Below, piece by piece: positions 45,634 through 53,827 of a stretch of DNA of 64,000 nucleotides. The DNA is taken from contig CAVSOT010000004.1 of the NCBI GenBank assembly GCA_963729695.1, positions 186,001 through 250,000 of the forward strand, read 5' to 3'. The notes beneath the pieces were generated by a model, which was not told the origin of the DNA, did not search any database, and saw only the letters and a program-made list of their open reading frames with translations. Within the stretch, counting starts at the first letter, position 1. Each line of letters begins with the position of its first letter. This stretch comes from PALSA-693 sp963729695 (GTDB lineage: Bacteria > Actinomycetota > Acidimicrobiia > Acidimicrobiales > Palsa-688). The position numbers and the translations under genes were made by a program.

Positions 45634-45768
45634 CGATATGACCGGCAGGAGCTTCACTTCAGGTTTGCCAGGCGTCGGTCTACAATGCCGCGTCCGCCGC
45701 AAAAAGGCGCGGCCCACCGCTGTGTCGGTACGATCCGGTGATCGCTTCAAGAAGATAGGGGAGTGCAG

Positions 45769-47460
45769 TTGACCACGTGGGACGAGTCGTACGATGTGGT
45801 GATCGTTGGTAGTGGCGGGGGTGGCATGGTGGCGGCGCTCGCCGCGGCGGACGCCGGCGGGCGTCCGGTGATCATCGAGAAGCAGCAGTTTGTCGGTGGA
45901 TCGACGGCCATGTCCGGCGGTGTCATTTGGGTGCCGAACAATCCCTTGATGAAGGCCGAGGGTGTGTCGGACTCATACGACGAGGGTCTCACTTACTTCA
46001 GCTCGGTAGTGGGAGAACCGGACCAGGCGTCGTCCATGGTTCGGCGCCAGGCGTTCTTGGTCAATGGTCCAGAGATGGTCTCGTTCCTCCAGCGCAAGGG
46101 CGTGAAGCTCATCCGCTGTGAGGGGATGAGCGATTACTACGACAATCGTCCCGGCGGGAACGCTCGAAGCCGTTCGATCGAGGGTGTCCCATGGGACGGA
46201 CGACAGCTCGGAGACTGGGACGCCAAGATCAACCCTGGGATGGGGCGCGCTCTGGGCATGGCCGTGACGACCAGGGAGGTACACAGTCTGCCGGTGTGGA
46301 CGCGTACGGCCGGGTCGTTCCGAACGACGATGCGGGCCGTGCTACGGACGTACAAGTCGCGGCTGCTTCGCCAGGATCTACTGACGAACGGAATGTCTCT
46401 TATCGGTCAGTTGACCAAGGTGGCCCTCGATAACGGCATCCCGCTATGGCTGAACACGAAGGTCGAGGAACTGATCGTCGAAGACGGTCGGGTTATGGGG
46501 GTGAGGGCAACCCGCAACGGGAAGCCAGTCGTCGTTCGCGGGGAGAAGGCGGTGATCCTGACCGCCGGGGGTTTCGAGCGTAACGCCGAGATGCGCCGCA
46601 AGTACAGCGGGGATCAACCGAACGAGGCGCAATGGACCTCGGGCAACCTTGGCAATACCGGCGAGGTCCTCGAGGCCGCGATCGAGCTCGGCGCGAAGAC
46701 GGACTACATGGACGAAGCGGTGTGGCAACCATCCCCGCGCACGGAGCTGGGTGGATCCAGGCTCGGCTTGGCGCGTCAGTATCCGCGCACGATGTTTGTG
46801 GACAAGAACGGCCGCCGGTTCTGCAACGAGTCGAACTCTTATGTGGAGGTGACCAAAGCCATGTATGCCGCCGGTGCCGTGCCGACGTGGCTCATCTTCG
46901 ATGACGAGTACCAGCGCCGCTACCCGTGGGGTCGAGGTATGCCGAAGCTGCGCAACTTCCGTACGGCACTGCCAGGCCCGATGCCGCAAGAGTGGGTCAC
47001 CAACGGTTGGGTCAGAAAGGCAGGGACCCTCGACGCCCTGGCAGGTCAGATCGGTGTCGATTCGCAGGCACTCCTGCAAACGGTCCAACGGTTCAACGAG
47101 TACGCGGCCAAAGGCCAGGATCCCGACTACGGTCGAGGAGAATCCCAGCACAACAAGTCGCGTGGTGACCCCGGCAACAAGCCGAATCCGGCGCTGGGCC
47201 CGATAGAGACGGGACCGTTCTACGCCACGGAGATCTATCCGGGCGACGTGGGCACCTCTGGAGGAGTCCTCACCAACGAACACGCCCAGGTGCTCGACCA
47301 GCAGGACCAGCCGATACCCGGTCTCTACGCAGCCGGCAACATGGCCGCGACGGTGATGGGCCGCAACTACCTGGGGGCGGGCGCCAGCATCGCCAATACG
47401 ATGGTTTTCGGGTACCTCGCCGCCCGGCATGCGGCGCAGTTCCCAACGACGGCAGGTTAG
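45769..47460 (+). CDS. FAD-binding dehydrogenase, 3-ketosteroid delta-1-dehydrogenase-like
   Basis: A 563-residue flavoprotein of the succinate-dehydrogenase/KstD family. The N-terminal FAD motif is YDVVIVGSGGGGMVAALAA with the acidic end VIIEKQ and VGGSTAMSGGVIW; the C-terminal FAD motif is YPGDVGTSGGVLT and GLYAAGNMAATVMG. In known KstD the next residues hold a catalytic Tyr before P-G-P-G-G; here they read NYLGAGASIAN, so this may be a KstD-like dehydrogenase with a different substrate. TTG 45769 has AGGGGAG at five bases; GTG 45763 is an alternative. It lies downstream of the 45587 palindrome and ends before vanX. Confidence 0.88.
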   Translation: MTTWDESYDVVIVGSGGGGMVAALAAADAGGRPVIIEKQQFVGGSTAMSGGVIWVPNNPLMKAEGVSDSYDEGLTYFSSVVGEPDQASSMVRRQAFLVNGPEMVSFLQRKGVKLIRCEGMSDYYDNRPGGNARSRSIEGVPWDGRQLGDWDAKINPGMGRALGMAVTTREVHSLPVWTRTAGSFRTTMRAVLRTYKSRLLRQDLLTNGMSLIGQLTKVALDNGIPLWLNTKVEELIVEDGRVMGVRATRNGKPVVVRGEKAVILTAGGFERNAEMRRKYSGDQPNEAQWTSGNLGNTGEVLEAAIELGAKTDYMDEAVWQPSPRTELGGSRLGLARQYPRTMFVDKNGRRFCNESNSYVEVTKAMYAAGAVPTWLIFDDEYQRRYPWGRGMPKLRNFRTALPGPMPQEWVTNGWVRKAGTLDALAGQIGVDSQALLQTVQRFNEYAAKGQDPDYGRGESQHNKSRGDPGNKPNPALGPIETGPFYATEIYPGDVGTSGGVLTNEHAQVLDQQDQPIPGLYAAGNMAATVMGRNYLGAGASIANTMVFGYLAARHAAQFPTTAG

Positions 47461-47553
47461 CTTTCGCCGATCGGTAGCCGGCCACCCGCAAAGAACGCGC
47501 TCGTGGATACGCAACCGGGCCTGACTTCACTGTCCTTCTTCCGTCCGACCGAG

Positions 47554-48162
47554 CTAGGTGATGGGAAAATCGAAATACGTCGTGGGATGGGGTTCGTCCC
47601 TCAGCGTGTAGTGCCACCATTCCTGATCGTATGAGGCGAAATGACATCCTTCCATGATGGAACAAAGGTATCGTCGGTTTTTCGCTTCGACTGGGGTGAT
47701 GCCCTTCGCTCCATGGTGGGAGATGGGGTCCATCAGGTCATGGTCGCCCCCCATCCGAGCGAGCTCACCGGTGGGTAGATGATAGAGCGTCAAGTCCACC
47801 GTACTGCCTCGACTGTGGCCCGACTTGGCGGCGACGTAGCCTTCCGTGAAGATCGTGAGCCGATCAATATTGGGGTAGTGCCGTAGTTTCGTGCGGCCAT
47901 CCTCCGGCCGCTTCGACCAGCGCAGAAAGCAGTCTACCGCGCGCTGCGGACGGTAACCATCCCAGAGAAGCAGCCCGAAGCCCAAGGAAGCGGCTTCATC
48001 TCGCGCCCTGGAAAGAGCCGCGCAAAGAGCCCGCGTGCCGACAATTCGATTGGCCAGGTATCCGTCCACGGGCTGGCCGGTGAAGTTGTCCCATGTGGCG
48101 TATTTGGCGTCCCACCGTACTCCGGAAACCAGCTCGTCTACGAAGGCGAAGTCGTCTGTCAT
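47554..48162 (-). CDS. vanX: D-Ala-D-Ala dipeptidase VanX
   Basis: A 202-residue zinc dipeptidase, the same length as enterococcal VanX. Catalytic and metal residues are all present: Arg in LWDGYRPQRAV, His and Asp zinc ligands in SGHSRGSTVDLTL, and Glu and His in QEWWHYTLRDEPHP. Much of the sequence matches enterococcal VanX as I recall it (for example VRWDAKYATWDNFTG). It removes D-Ala-D-Ala in the cytoplasm so that only D-Ala-D-Lac precursors are built. ATG 48162 overlaps the stop of the ligase gene by four bases. Last gene of vanHAX. Confidence 0.97.
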   Translation of the reverse strand: MTDDFAFVDELVSGVRWDAKYATWDNFTGQPVDGYLANRIVGTRALCAALSRARDEAASLGFGLLLWDGYRPQRAVDCFLRWSKRPEDGRTKLRHYPNIDRLTIFTEGYVAAKSGHSRGSTVDLTLYHLPTGELARMGGDHDLMDPISHHGAKGITPVEAKNRRYLCSIMEGCHFASYDQEWWHYTLRDEPHPTTYFDFPIT

Positions 48163-49199
48163 CGTCTTTTCCCCGTCAACGCCAATAACACCACCCGGTC
48201 GATCACCTCGGCCAGCGACAACCCGGCGGCGGCCATCATTCTCGGGTAGCGGCTGTACGAGGTCAGGCCCGGTAAGGTGTTGACCTCGTTGAGTACTACG
48301 TGCCCATCTTCCTTGAGGAACATGTCCACTCGGGAGAGTCCCTGGCAGCCCAAGACGCGATAGATCGCCTTGGCTGTTTCTTGGACCCGCAAACGCGTCG
48401 CTGCAGAGATGTCCGCGGGAACGATCGGTGTCGAGTTTTCGGAGCCGCTTTCGGGCGCACGCTCCTGATGGATTCTGAAGAAGCCGTGCGAAAGCGCAAT
48501 TCGATCTACCTCGCCTACCATCAGATCGGAATCGTTCCCCAAGACGGCACACCCGACCTCGCGGCCGATGACGGTCTCCTCGACCAATACCTTCGAGTCG
48601 TACTGTCGTGCGGTTTCGACCGCAGTCAGCAGTTCCTCTCTTCGTGACACCTTGCTAACGCCAAAGGATGACCCCGACCGGGCCGGCTTCACAAAGACGG
48701 GATAGGGAAACCCATCAGGGTCAATAGCCACGTTCCCTGTGAACGTCCAGAAACTCGGCGTTGCGACCCCCGCCCTTCCAGCGACGATGTAGGCGAGGGA
48801 TTTGTCCATGCAGAGAGCCGAACTTGGAACATCGCATCCTACGTAGGGGATGCCGGTGAGCTCCAACAAGCCCTGGATCGCACCGTCCTCGCCTAGTCTG
48901 CCGTGCAGAATGGGCAACACGACGTCCAACCCGATCGCTTCGCACTGCCGCCCCTCCAGGACAAGCAATCCGCGCACGGTTGCGTCCGGTGACAGGACGG
49001 CCGAACGGCAACTGCCCTTCTCCCAATCTGGGCCAGGGCCGTCGCAGAGCATCCAGGCACCACTCTTCGTGATTCCGATGTAGAACGCTTCATACCTTGC
49101 CGGATCGAGGCTCTTTGCTACCTCCTGCGCAGATTTGACAGAGATGGGATGTTCTTCGGAACAACCCCCGAAGATGATGGCAATCCTCAACCTGGTCAC
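48159..49199 (-). CDS. vanA: D-Ala-D-Lac ligase VanA/VanB type
   Basis: A 346-residue ATP-grasp ligase. The N-terminal IIFGGCSEEHPISVKSAQEV, central VFVKPARSGSSFGVSKV, VLVEETVIGREVGCAVLG and the terminal LNEVNTLPGLTSYSRYPRM correspond to enterococcal VanA. FRIHQE holds the His that distinguishes D-Lac-forming from D-Ala-forming ligases. It joins D-Ala to D-lactate made by VanH; the product enters the pentapeptide and lowers vancomycin affinity. The GTG start overlaps the VanH stop (GTGA). I use vanA as a type name; the actinomycete gene may be called vanA or vanD-like by others. Confidence 0.96.
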   Translation of the reverse strand: MTRLRIAIIFGGCSEEHPISVKSAQEVAKSLDPARYEAFYIGITKSGAWMLCDGPGPDWEKGSCRSAVLSPDATVRGLLVLEGRQCEAIGLDVVLPILHGRLGEDGAIQGLLELTGIPYVGCDVPSSALCMDKSLAYIVAGRAGVATPSFWTFTGNVAIDPDGFPYPVFVKPARSGSSFGVSKVSRREELLTAVETARQYDSKVLVEETVIGREVGCAVLGNDSDLMVGEVDRIALSHGFFRIHQERAPESGSENSTPIVPADISAATRLRVQETAKAIYRVLGCQGLSRVDMFLKEDGHVVLNEVNTLPGLTSYSRYPRMMAAAGLSLAEVIDRVVLLALTGKRR

Positions 49200-50272
49200 G
49201 CCGTTCGTCCTTCGAAGCGCAGGCAGTTGAGGAGCGTGTGTTCGACGGTATCCCGCAGAGCGTGATCTGTGTAGTAGGCGGTGTGCGGAGTAATCAGAAC
49301 ATTCGGCAGCTGTTGCAATCGCAACAACAGTTGGTTCTTGATTGGCCGCTGGCCGTGGTCAGCGTAGAACACTCCTTCCTCATCTTCCAGGACATCTAAG
49401 GCGGCGCCGCCAAGGCGGCCGGTTTCCAACGCCAGGAGGAGAGCCTCCGTATCGAGAAGGGGACCGCGGCCTGTATTGATGATGAAGGCGCCGGGCCGCA
49501 TCTGCTCAATACGTTGACGATCCAGAAGATGATGCGTGTCCGCGCTGAGGGGGGCATGGAGCGTCACCACATCGCTCTGCTGCAACAGCGCATCGAGAGG
49601 CACGTAGCTGGCCGAGGTCTTGGGGGAACGGTCATAAGCGAGGACGTGGCAGCCGAAGCCCAGCAACCTGTCCATCACGGCTGCGCCGATGCGCCCCGTC
49701 CCGATGACCCCGACGGTCATGTCGCGGAGTTCCTTCCCGCGGACCTCGTTCAATCGGTAGTCATGAGCCGCGGCCCGGCTGATCGTGGATCTGCCATGTC
49801 GCACGGCCATCAGCATCAGCATCAGGGTGTAATCGGCCACGCTGTCGGGTGAATAGGCGACGTTCTCAACCCAGATGCCTACGCTCCGGGCGCAGTCCAT
49901 GTCGATATGGTTGTACCCGACACTTCTGGTGGAGATGTACCCCACGCCCGCTTGGCGCAGGGCATGCAGCGTGCGGCTGGTGACGGGAGTCTTGTGGCCG
50001 ACGCTGATGCATCGATTCCCGGATGCCAGATGAATATTGGATGCAGACACCGCCGCCCCTGTGACGGTCGTCATGATGCCTAGGCGAGGTGCCATCTCTC
50101 GGAAGAGGTTGGCCTCGTCCAGCTCGCATCCATAGATAGTGAGCCCCACCTTTGGGATGGCGACATCTGCGTCGCCAAGCCCAGCGTGGCGGTGGGGACG
50201 GTCCGAAGAGAGCGAGGACGCCGGCGATCGGTGGCGGTGGGACGGGACTGGTACCGGTGCGCGGTAGGTCAC
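49196..50272 (-). CDS. vanH: D-lactate dehydrogenase VanH
   Basis: A 358-residue D-2-hydroxyacid dehydrogenase. The NAD motif is TVGVIGTGRIGAAV; catalytic Arg, Glu and His are in ISTRSVGYNHID, INTGRGPLLDTE and LITPHTAYYTDHAL. It reduces pyruvate to D-lactate for the ligase. Homology with VanH begins at VGLTIYGCELDEANLF, so the first about 40 residues (Pro/Arg/Ser-rich) are extra. A later GTG just before VGLTIY is the alternative start but lacks a ribosome-binding site. First gene of vanHAX, divergent from vanR with 90 bases between. Confidence 0.95.
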   Translation of the reverse strand: MTYRAPVPVPSHRHRSPASSLSSDRPHRHAGLGDADVAIPKVGLTIYGCELDEANLFREMAPRLGIMTTVTGAAVSASNIHLASGNRCISVGHKTPVTSRTLHALRQAGVGYISTRSVGYNHIDMDCARSVGIWVENVAYSPDSVADYTLMLMLMAVRHGRSTISRAAAHDYRLNEVRGKELRDMTVGVIGTGRIGAAVMDRLLGFGCHVLAYDRSPKTSASYVPLDALLQQSDVVTLHAPLSADTHHLLDRQRIEQMRPGAFIINTGRGPLLDTEALLLALETGRLGGAALDVLEDEEGVFYADHGQRPIKNQLLLRLQQLPNVLITPHTAYYTDHALRDTVEHTLLNCLRFEGRTA

Positions 50273-50362
50273 GCTCCCGAGTCAAGCCAGGGTGACGTTG
50301 CCAGCGCGTATGCGATTTTCGATACGCCGACGATATGCTCGGGCCTATAGCATCGTCCGAAT
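50273..50362. promoter_or_regulatory. vanH-vanR divergent control region with two dyads
   Basis: GCGTAT (50306-50311) and ATACGC (50322-50327) form an inverted repeat with CG...CG inside. A second dyad pairs ATGCT (50335-50339) with AGCAT (50349-50353), with overlapping ACGAT/ATCGT arms. Both are candidate VanR operators. The -10/-35 elements are not clear enough to assign. Confidence 0.5.
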
Positions 50363-51040
50363 GTGCGAGTGTTGATCGTCGAGGACGAGCCCTACCTGGC
50401 CGAAGCCATCCGCGACGGCCTACGCCTGACGGCGATCGCTGCAGACATCGCCGGTGACGGCGAGACGGCTCTGAGACTGCTCGGCATCAATGCCTACGAC
50501 ATCGCGGTCCTTGACCGCGACATCCCTGGCCCGTCCGGCGACGAGATCGCCAAACGCATCGTCGCCTCCGGCAGCGGCATGCCGATTCTCATGCTGACCG
50601 CGGCCGATCAGATCGACGACAAGACCTCTGGGTTTGAACTCGGCGCCGACGACTACCTCACCAAGCCGTTCGAGCTCCAGGAGCTGGTGCTCCGCCTCCG
50701 GGCTCTCGACCGGAGACGCGCCCACAACCGGCCACCCGTGCGAGAGATCGCCGGCCTGCGGCTGGATCCTTTCCGTCGAGAGGTCTACCGCGCCGGCCGC
50801 TACGTCCCGCTCACCCGGAAGCAGTTCGCCGTGCTCGAAGTTCTTGTCGGAGCCGAAGGCGGAGTCGTCAGCGCCGAGGAGCTACTGGAGCGGGCGTGGG
50901 ACGAGAACGCAGACCCGTTCACCAACGCCGTGCGGATCACGGTCTCGGCGCTGCGTAAACGCCTGGGCGAACCCTCGATCATCGTGACGGTGGCCGGCGT
51001 CGGGTACCGCATCAACACTGCATCCGGCACCGGCTCATGA
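50363..51040 (+). CDS. vanR: Response regulator VanR
   Basis: A 225-residue OmpR/PhoB-type regulator. The receiver domain starts RVLIVEDEPYLAEAIRDGL, the phospho-acceptor Asp is in DIAVLDRDIPGPSGDE, and the conserved Lys is in YLTKPFE. The winged helix covers about residues 130-220 (LTRKQFAVLEVLV, then NAVRITVSALRKRLGEP and VAGVGYRI). It resembles actinomycete VanR as I recall it. Phosphorylated by VanS, it would activate vanHAX. The GTG start has no strong ribosome-binding site, so a leaderless transcript is possible. It overlaps vanS. Confidence 0.93.
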   Translation: MRVLIVEDEPYLAEAIRDGLRLTAIAADIAGDGETALRLLGINAYDIAVLDRDIPGPSGDEIAKRIVASGSGMPILMLTAADQIDDKTSGFELGADDYLTKPFELQELVLRLRALDRRRAHNRPPVREIAGLRLDPFRREVYRAGRYVPLTRKQFAVLEVLVGAEGGVVSAEELLERAWDENADPFTNAVRITVSALRKRLGEPSIIVTVAGVGYRINTASGTGS

Positions 51041-51051
51041 GGGAGGAGAGC

Positions 51052-52158
51052 ATGGATAGAGCCCCGGGTTTGAGTGTTCGCCTCAAACTCACCTTCAGCT
51101 ATGCCGGCTTCGTCACGCTCGCGGGCGCGTTGCTGCTCGGCGCCGTGTGGGTGTTCCTCTTGCGATACGTGCCCAGAGGCGAGACGGTCATCGTCCACAA
51201 CACGCACGTCTTTATAGCGCCCAGCCGGGGCGCTCTCCTGCGCGACTTCGCACCGGCCGCGGCTGTCTTGGGGGTGTCCTTGCTGGTTGTCGGTCTCCTG
51301 GGAGGGTGGATTCTGGCCGGCCGGATGCTCGACCCCCTGACCCGGATCACCGACGCCACCCGAGCGGCCGCGAACGGATCGCTCTCCCACCGGATCCGGC
51401 TGCCCGGCGGCAGTGACGAGTTCCGCGAACTCGCCGACGCCTTCGACACCATGCTGGCGCGCCTCGAAGCCCACAGCGCCGAACAGCAGAGATTCGCAGC
51501 CAACGCCTCGCACGAGCTGCGGACCCCGCTGGCCATCACGCGAACACTCCTCGACGTGGCCCGCAACGATCCAAACCGCGACACCTGTGAACTCGTCGAC
51601 CGGCTCCAGTCCGTCAACGCTCGAGCGATCGACCTGACGGAAGCACTGCTCCTGCTCAGCCGCGCCGACCAGAAGTCCTTCAGCCGAGACCACGTCGACC
51701 TGTCCCTCATAGCCGAAGAAGCCACGGAGACCCTCCTGCCTCTCGCAGAAAAGCATGGCGTCACCATCGAAACCTCCGGCGAGACGACCCCCACCGTCGG
51801 CTCGGAGGCGCTCCTGTTGCAACTGACCACGAACCTGGTGCACAACGGGATCGTCCACAACCTGCCGGCCGGAGGAACGGTGTGGGTCACGACCAGCGTC
51901 CACCCCGCCACGGTGGTGCTCACTGTCGAGAGCACCGGCGAGGAGCTCACCCCACAGACAGTCTCCACGCTGGTCGAGCCGTTTCAGCGGGGCACCCAAC
52001 GCATACACACGGACCTCGCAGGTGTCGGCCTCGGATTGGCGATCGTCAAGAGCATCACCTGCGCCCACGAGGGAACCCTCACCCTCACTCCCCGGTCCGG
52101 TGGAGGGCTTCGAGTCACGGCCCGACTACCCGTCGCCCCACCGCAGACGGGCCGGTGA
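51052..52158 (+). CDS. vanS: Sensor histidine kinase VanS
   Basis: A 368-residue membrane kinase. Two membrane segments (FVTLAGALLLGAVWVFLL and VLGVSLLVVGLLGGWILAG) flank a short extracytoplasmic loop (about 40 residues) that would sense the antibiotic or its effect. HAMP follows (RMLDPLTRITDATRAA), then the phospho-acceptor His in NASHELRTPLAI and the ATPase motifs (NLVHNGIVHN and GVGLGLAIVKSI). ATG 51052 has GGGAGGAG and gives MDRAPGLSVRLKL, the expected N-terminus for actinomycete VanS; ATG 51037 overlaps the vanR stop (ATGA). Confidence 0.93.
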   Translation: MDRAPGLSVRLKLTFSYAGFVTLAGALLLGAVWVFLLRYVPRGETVIVHNTHVFIAPSRGALLRDFAPAAAVLGVSLLVVGLLGGWILAGRMLDPLTRITDATRAAANGSLSHRIRLPGGSDEFRELADAFDTMLARLEAHSAEQQRFAANASHELRTPLAITRTLLDVARNDPNRDTCELVDRLQSVNARAIDLTEALLLLSRADQKSFSRDHVDLSLIAEEATETLLPLAEKHGVTIETSGETTPTVGSEALLLQLTTNLVHNGIVHNLPAGGTVWVTTSVHPATVVLTVESTGEELTPQTVSTLVEPFQRGTQRIHTDLAGVGLGLAIVKSITCAHEGTLTLTPRSGGGLRVTARLPVAPPQTGR

Positions 52159-52211
52159 TCGCCCGCGGAATCTGGGTTACCGATGGGTGTCAGCCTCGCA
52201 TCGGCAGGGAA

Positions 52212-52245
52212 AGACCCGGTCCTGACCGGGGTCTGGACCGGGTCT
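52212..52245. terminator. Hairpin after vanS, terminator-like without T-run
   Basis: AGACCCGGT (52212-52220) can pair with ACCGGGTCT (52237-52245), or with the internal ACCGGGGTCT with one bulge. It lies between vanS and the convergent gene at 52284. No T-run follows, so termination is not certain. Confidence 0.45.
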
Positions 52246-52283
52246 CGCCGTCTCCGGGCGGGCCACTCGATTGTCGGGGTGGC

Positions 52284-52913
52284 TCAGCCTCTGGCGACCA
52301 GCTCCTTGTTCCAGAGGATCGTTCCAAACGGCTGGGACCAGTTGTCGATGTTCCCTGGACCGAGCGCGATGTCGGCGAGGTCGACTGAGGTAGACGTGGC
52401 GGTGATCGACGGTGTGGCGTAGGTCGTCCGCGCGGTCGCCCGAGCGACGGTCTCGGCGGTCCACTGTGGCACCGATCCTCCAGAGGTCCACCAGTAGTCG
52501 AGCCCACCAGAGGTGTTGGCGGCAGCTATCACCTCGAATCCGTTCGGTTTCCCGCTCGTCGCCCCGGTCCAGGTGATCTCGGGAGCGGTCTCGACGCCCG
52601 CCCCAGCTACCGTGCTTTCCGCCCATTGATTGCTGCTCATCGACTGAAGCAGCTCGTGGGACGAGAGGGCTGATCCTGTGTCAGTGTCAAAGGCGGTAAT
52701 CCAGACAGTCGGGTCCGAGCCTGAGCTCGACGTGGTCACGGATCCACCGCTGTAGTAGTCGTCGCTGTCGCCCAGCGCCACGATCTCCTTTGTCCAGCCC
52801 GGTTGGTCCACCGCTTCCCACCACATGGACAACGTGCCCCCGTCAGAGGCGGTGACGATCGCCCACCCCCCGGCGTTGGTGACCGAGGAGGTGACGAAGG
52901 GGCCGGCCGCCAC
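52284..52913 (-). pseudogene. 5'-truncated repeat protein (beta-propeller-like)
   Basis: The listed part from GTG 52913 encodes 209 residues, but the repeat pattern W-x-x-E-x-(L/V)-A already appears upstream of that codon (TWAENLVAAG, near 52940). The five copies are TWAENLVAAG, GWTKEIVALG, QWAESTVAGAG, QWTAETVARA and LWNKELVARG, about 40-50 residues apart. The frame is closed by a stop near 53040 with no good start codon and no signal peptide. It therefore looks like the 3' remnant of a larger secreted repeat protein. Family not recognised. Confidence 0.5.
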
Positions 52914-52957
52914 CAGGTTCTCCGCCCAAGTGCCACCGGGTTCTAAGAGGAAGGACT

Positions 52958-53226
52958 CCAGGCGGCGTCGGACTTTCGGTTGATAGCGGGCCGGGCGCAG
53001 CGCCGCCGTTGAGCCGTGACCATTCGTGGAACGTGGCTGCTAGGGCGTTCTCCGCTCTGATTGATCGGGCCGCTAACCCGCTATTACTATGAGCCCAAGC
53101 GTCGTCAGGGTCTGTCGGCTGCGTGACACTTCTTGTGTAGCGCGACCTGACACGAAACGGCAGGCCGTCTCTCTGGTGAGGACGTTCCGCGTGAGTGCTC
53201 GTCTCGCGTGTCAAACTTGGGACGAG
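52958..53226. other. Region upstream of the DUF2505 gene, nothing further recognised
   Basis: The first part lies just upstream of the repeat-protein remnant on minus; the rest is the promoter side of the plus gene at 53227. No signal or repeat is evident. Confidence 0.4.
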
Positions 53227-53721
53227 ATGCGTTTTCAGGTCGAACACCGGTTCAATGGCTCTCCAAGCGAAGTCGCGGCCCTGCTGACCGATCCTCGGTT
53301 CTACGAGAGGCTGGTTCTCCCGGATGTGAGCGAGCCGGAAGTGCTGGAAAGCAGTGCCGACAATCAGCGATCCATGTTGCGCCTCCGCTACGAGTTCACA
53401 GGAAACCTGGATCCGATGGCCCGCCGCCTCCTGACCAAAGAGCGGCTGGCCTGGATCCAGCAGGTGACGGTAGAGCACGCCACCTATTCAGGTGACCTCC
53501 AGTTCAACGCCGAAGCTGATGCAAAACGGTTCCACGGCTCCGCTCGCTTCGACTTACGAGCAGACGATGGTGGTTGTGTCCGTCGGCTCGCGGGCGAGCT
53601 GGTAGTGGCGGTCCCTCTCATAGGCTCTCGGGCCGAGCGCAAGATCGTTCCGGGGATACTTCGCCGACTCGACACCGAGGCCCAAGCCGTCAACGACGCT
53701 CTGGCCAGAGGACAGGCATGA
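53227..53721 (+). CDS. DUF2505 family protein (SRPBCC-like fold)
   Basis: A 164-residue protein. It starts MRFQVEHRFNGSPSEVAALLTDP and continues FYERLVLPDVSEPEVL with the strands and C-terminal helix typical of DUF2505, an actinobacterial family related to START/SRPBCC ligand-binding folds. Function unestablished. ATG 53227 follows GGGACGAG; the longer frame from 53089 has no family-like sequence. It converges with the Crp/Fnr gene. Confidence 0.88.
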   Translation: MRFQVEHRFNGSPSEVAALLTDPRFYERLVLPDVSEPEVLESSADNQRSMLRLRYEFTGNLDPMARRLLTKERLAWIQQVTVEHATYSGDLQFNAEADAKRFHGSARFDLRADDGGCVRRLAGELVVAVPLIGSRAERKIVPGILRRLDTEAQAVNDALARGQA

Positions 53722-53827
53722 CCAAGTGGCGGTCGGTGTCACCGCATCCGGGAGGGCGGGCAAAGCCTCCCGCCTGACGAGGCGGCGCCACCCGTGATCT
53801 TTCTCCAGAAGGCTTTTGCTCAGAGAG

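Larger units (their letters stand above)
45205..45762. other. Divergent intergenic region with GC repeats and a long palindrome
   Basis: The spacer separates the SnoaL-like gene (minus) and the KstD-like gene (plus). It contains the 10-bp GC-rich repeats at 45461-45500 and the palindrome at 45587-45633. No gene is supported. Confidence 0.6.

Noticed and set aside
47554..52158. Glycopeptide biosynthesis cluster
   Set aside because: No NRPS, P450 cross-linking set, halogenase or vanJ/K genes lie around vanHAX-RS; only resistance genes are present.
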